Assembly (NCBI GenBank): GCA_030710605.1
Contig: CP092864.1
Location: forward strand, 142,931,361-142,995,360
Reading direction: 5' to 3'
Origin: Cordylochernes scorpioides
Lineage: Eukaryota > Arthropoda > Arachnida > Pseudoscorpiones > Chernetidae
Length of the DNA stretch: 64,000 bases
Notes under the pieces: model-generated
The model's database searches: none
What the model saw: the letters and a program-made list of their open reading frames with translations, nothing else
Told to the model about the DNA's origin: nothing
Position numbers and translations under genes: made by a program
Shown here: positions 63,853-64,000 of the stretch, one piece after another
Position numbering within the stretch: position 1 is the stretch's first letter
Layout: the number at the start of each line of letters is the position of its first letter

Positions 63853-64000
63853 CAACAAAAAGCCTTTATTTAGGGTTACTGACCCTATACAGGATTCACC
63901 AGAGGTATGCATAAGAACAAAGCAGTGAGACAAAGGAAATAACGATATAGACAGAAGAAAAAAAAAACAAGAAAGAGGGAAGCAAGAAAAACAACACAAA
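63853..64000 (-). mobile_element. LINE-C-type 3' element, cut by the window end
   Basis: AAAAAGCCTTTATTTAGGGT and CCCTATACAGGATTCACCAG match 48960 onward. Confidence 0.8.

Overview
The window is eukaryotic nuclear DNA, about one gene wide and densely packed with transposable elements. Spliced exons, axonemal-dynein sequence, BEL/Pao, copia, Penelope, piggyBac, hAT, Tc1/mariner and Helitron elements point to a metazoan. Introns of 50-58 bp beside introns of 3-8 kb, and the particular element mix, suggest an arthropod, but the sequence alone does not fix the group. Exons are GC-rich and stand out from AT-rich surroundings. No rRNA, functional tRNA gene, CRISPR array or bacterial operon was seen.

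The one clear host gene is SHOC2/Sur-8, a leucine-rich-repeat scaffold of RAS-RAF signalling, on the + strand. Nine exons were recovered (9921-10016, 18204-18433, 24900-24993, 28312-28416, 28475-28589, 29144-29356, 37029-37166, 37222-37391, 37442-37477). They join in phase into 398 codons plus a stop and correspond to the C-terminal two thirds of the protein; the N-terminal exons lie upstream of the window. Its introns hold most of the mobile elements.

Family names used here. SINE-T: about 300 bp, tRNA-like head with a perfect B box. LINE-A: RNase H-bearing LINE, tail GGAGATAAGAAAGAAG. LINE-B: tail GGGGATAAGAAACAAC. sLA and sLB: about 260-420 bp short forms that carry the LINE-A or LINE-B tail on related heads. 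LINE-C: short 3'-end element with tail AATAAAGG plus GTT repeats. FB1-FB5: foldback MITE families.

Layout. 1-9900: nested foldbacks, a 983-bp tandem duplication holding inverted Penelope-type ends, SINE-T copies, and a 2.4-kb hAT with 8-bp target duplication. 13366-17807: a nearly intact copia element with 5-bp target duplication. 20675-21743: a Helitron split by a solo LTR. 21800-24470: a Tc1 remnant split by a piggyBac, which is itself split by a processed dynein heavy chain retrocopy. 24976-28111: a 48/49-bp minisatellite whose unit is the exon end plus 5' splice site of SHOC2. 29444-36967: a LINE-B copy split by a second copia. 37478-52125: 3' flank with many short elements. 52126-60927: a Helitron hit five bases from its end by an 8.5-kb BEL/Pao element, itself interrupted by two inverted Penelope 3' halves with hammerhead-like motifs. 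60928-64000: mariner remnant, SINE-T remnants and a solo LTR.

The strongest unusual observations are the splice-site minisatellite, the dynein retrocopy inside piggyBac, the Penelope inverted pair with hammerhead-like cores inside BEL, and the two sets of short elements sharing LINE tails.
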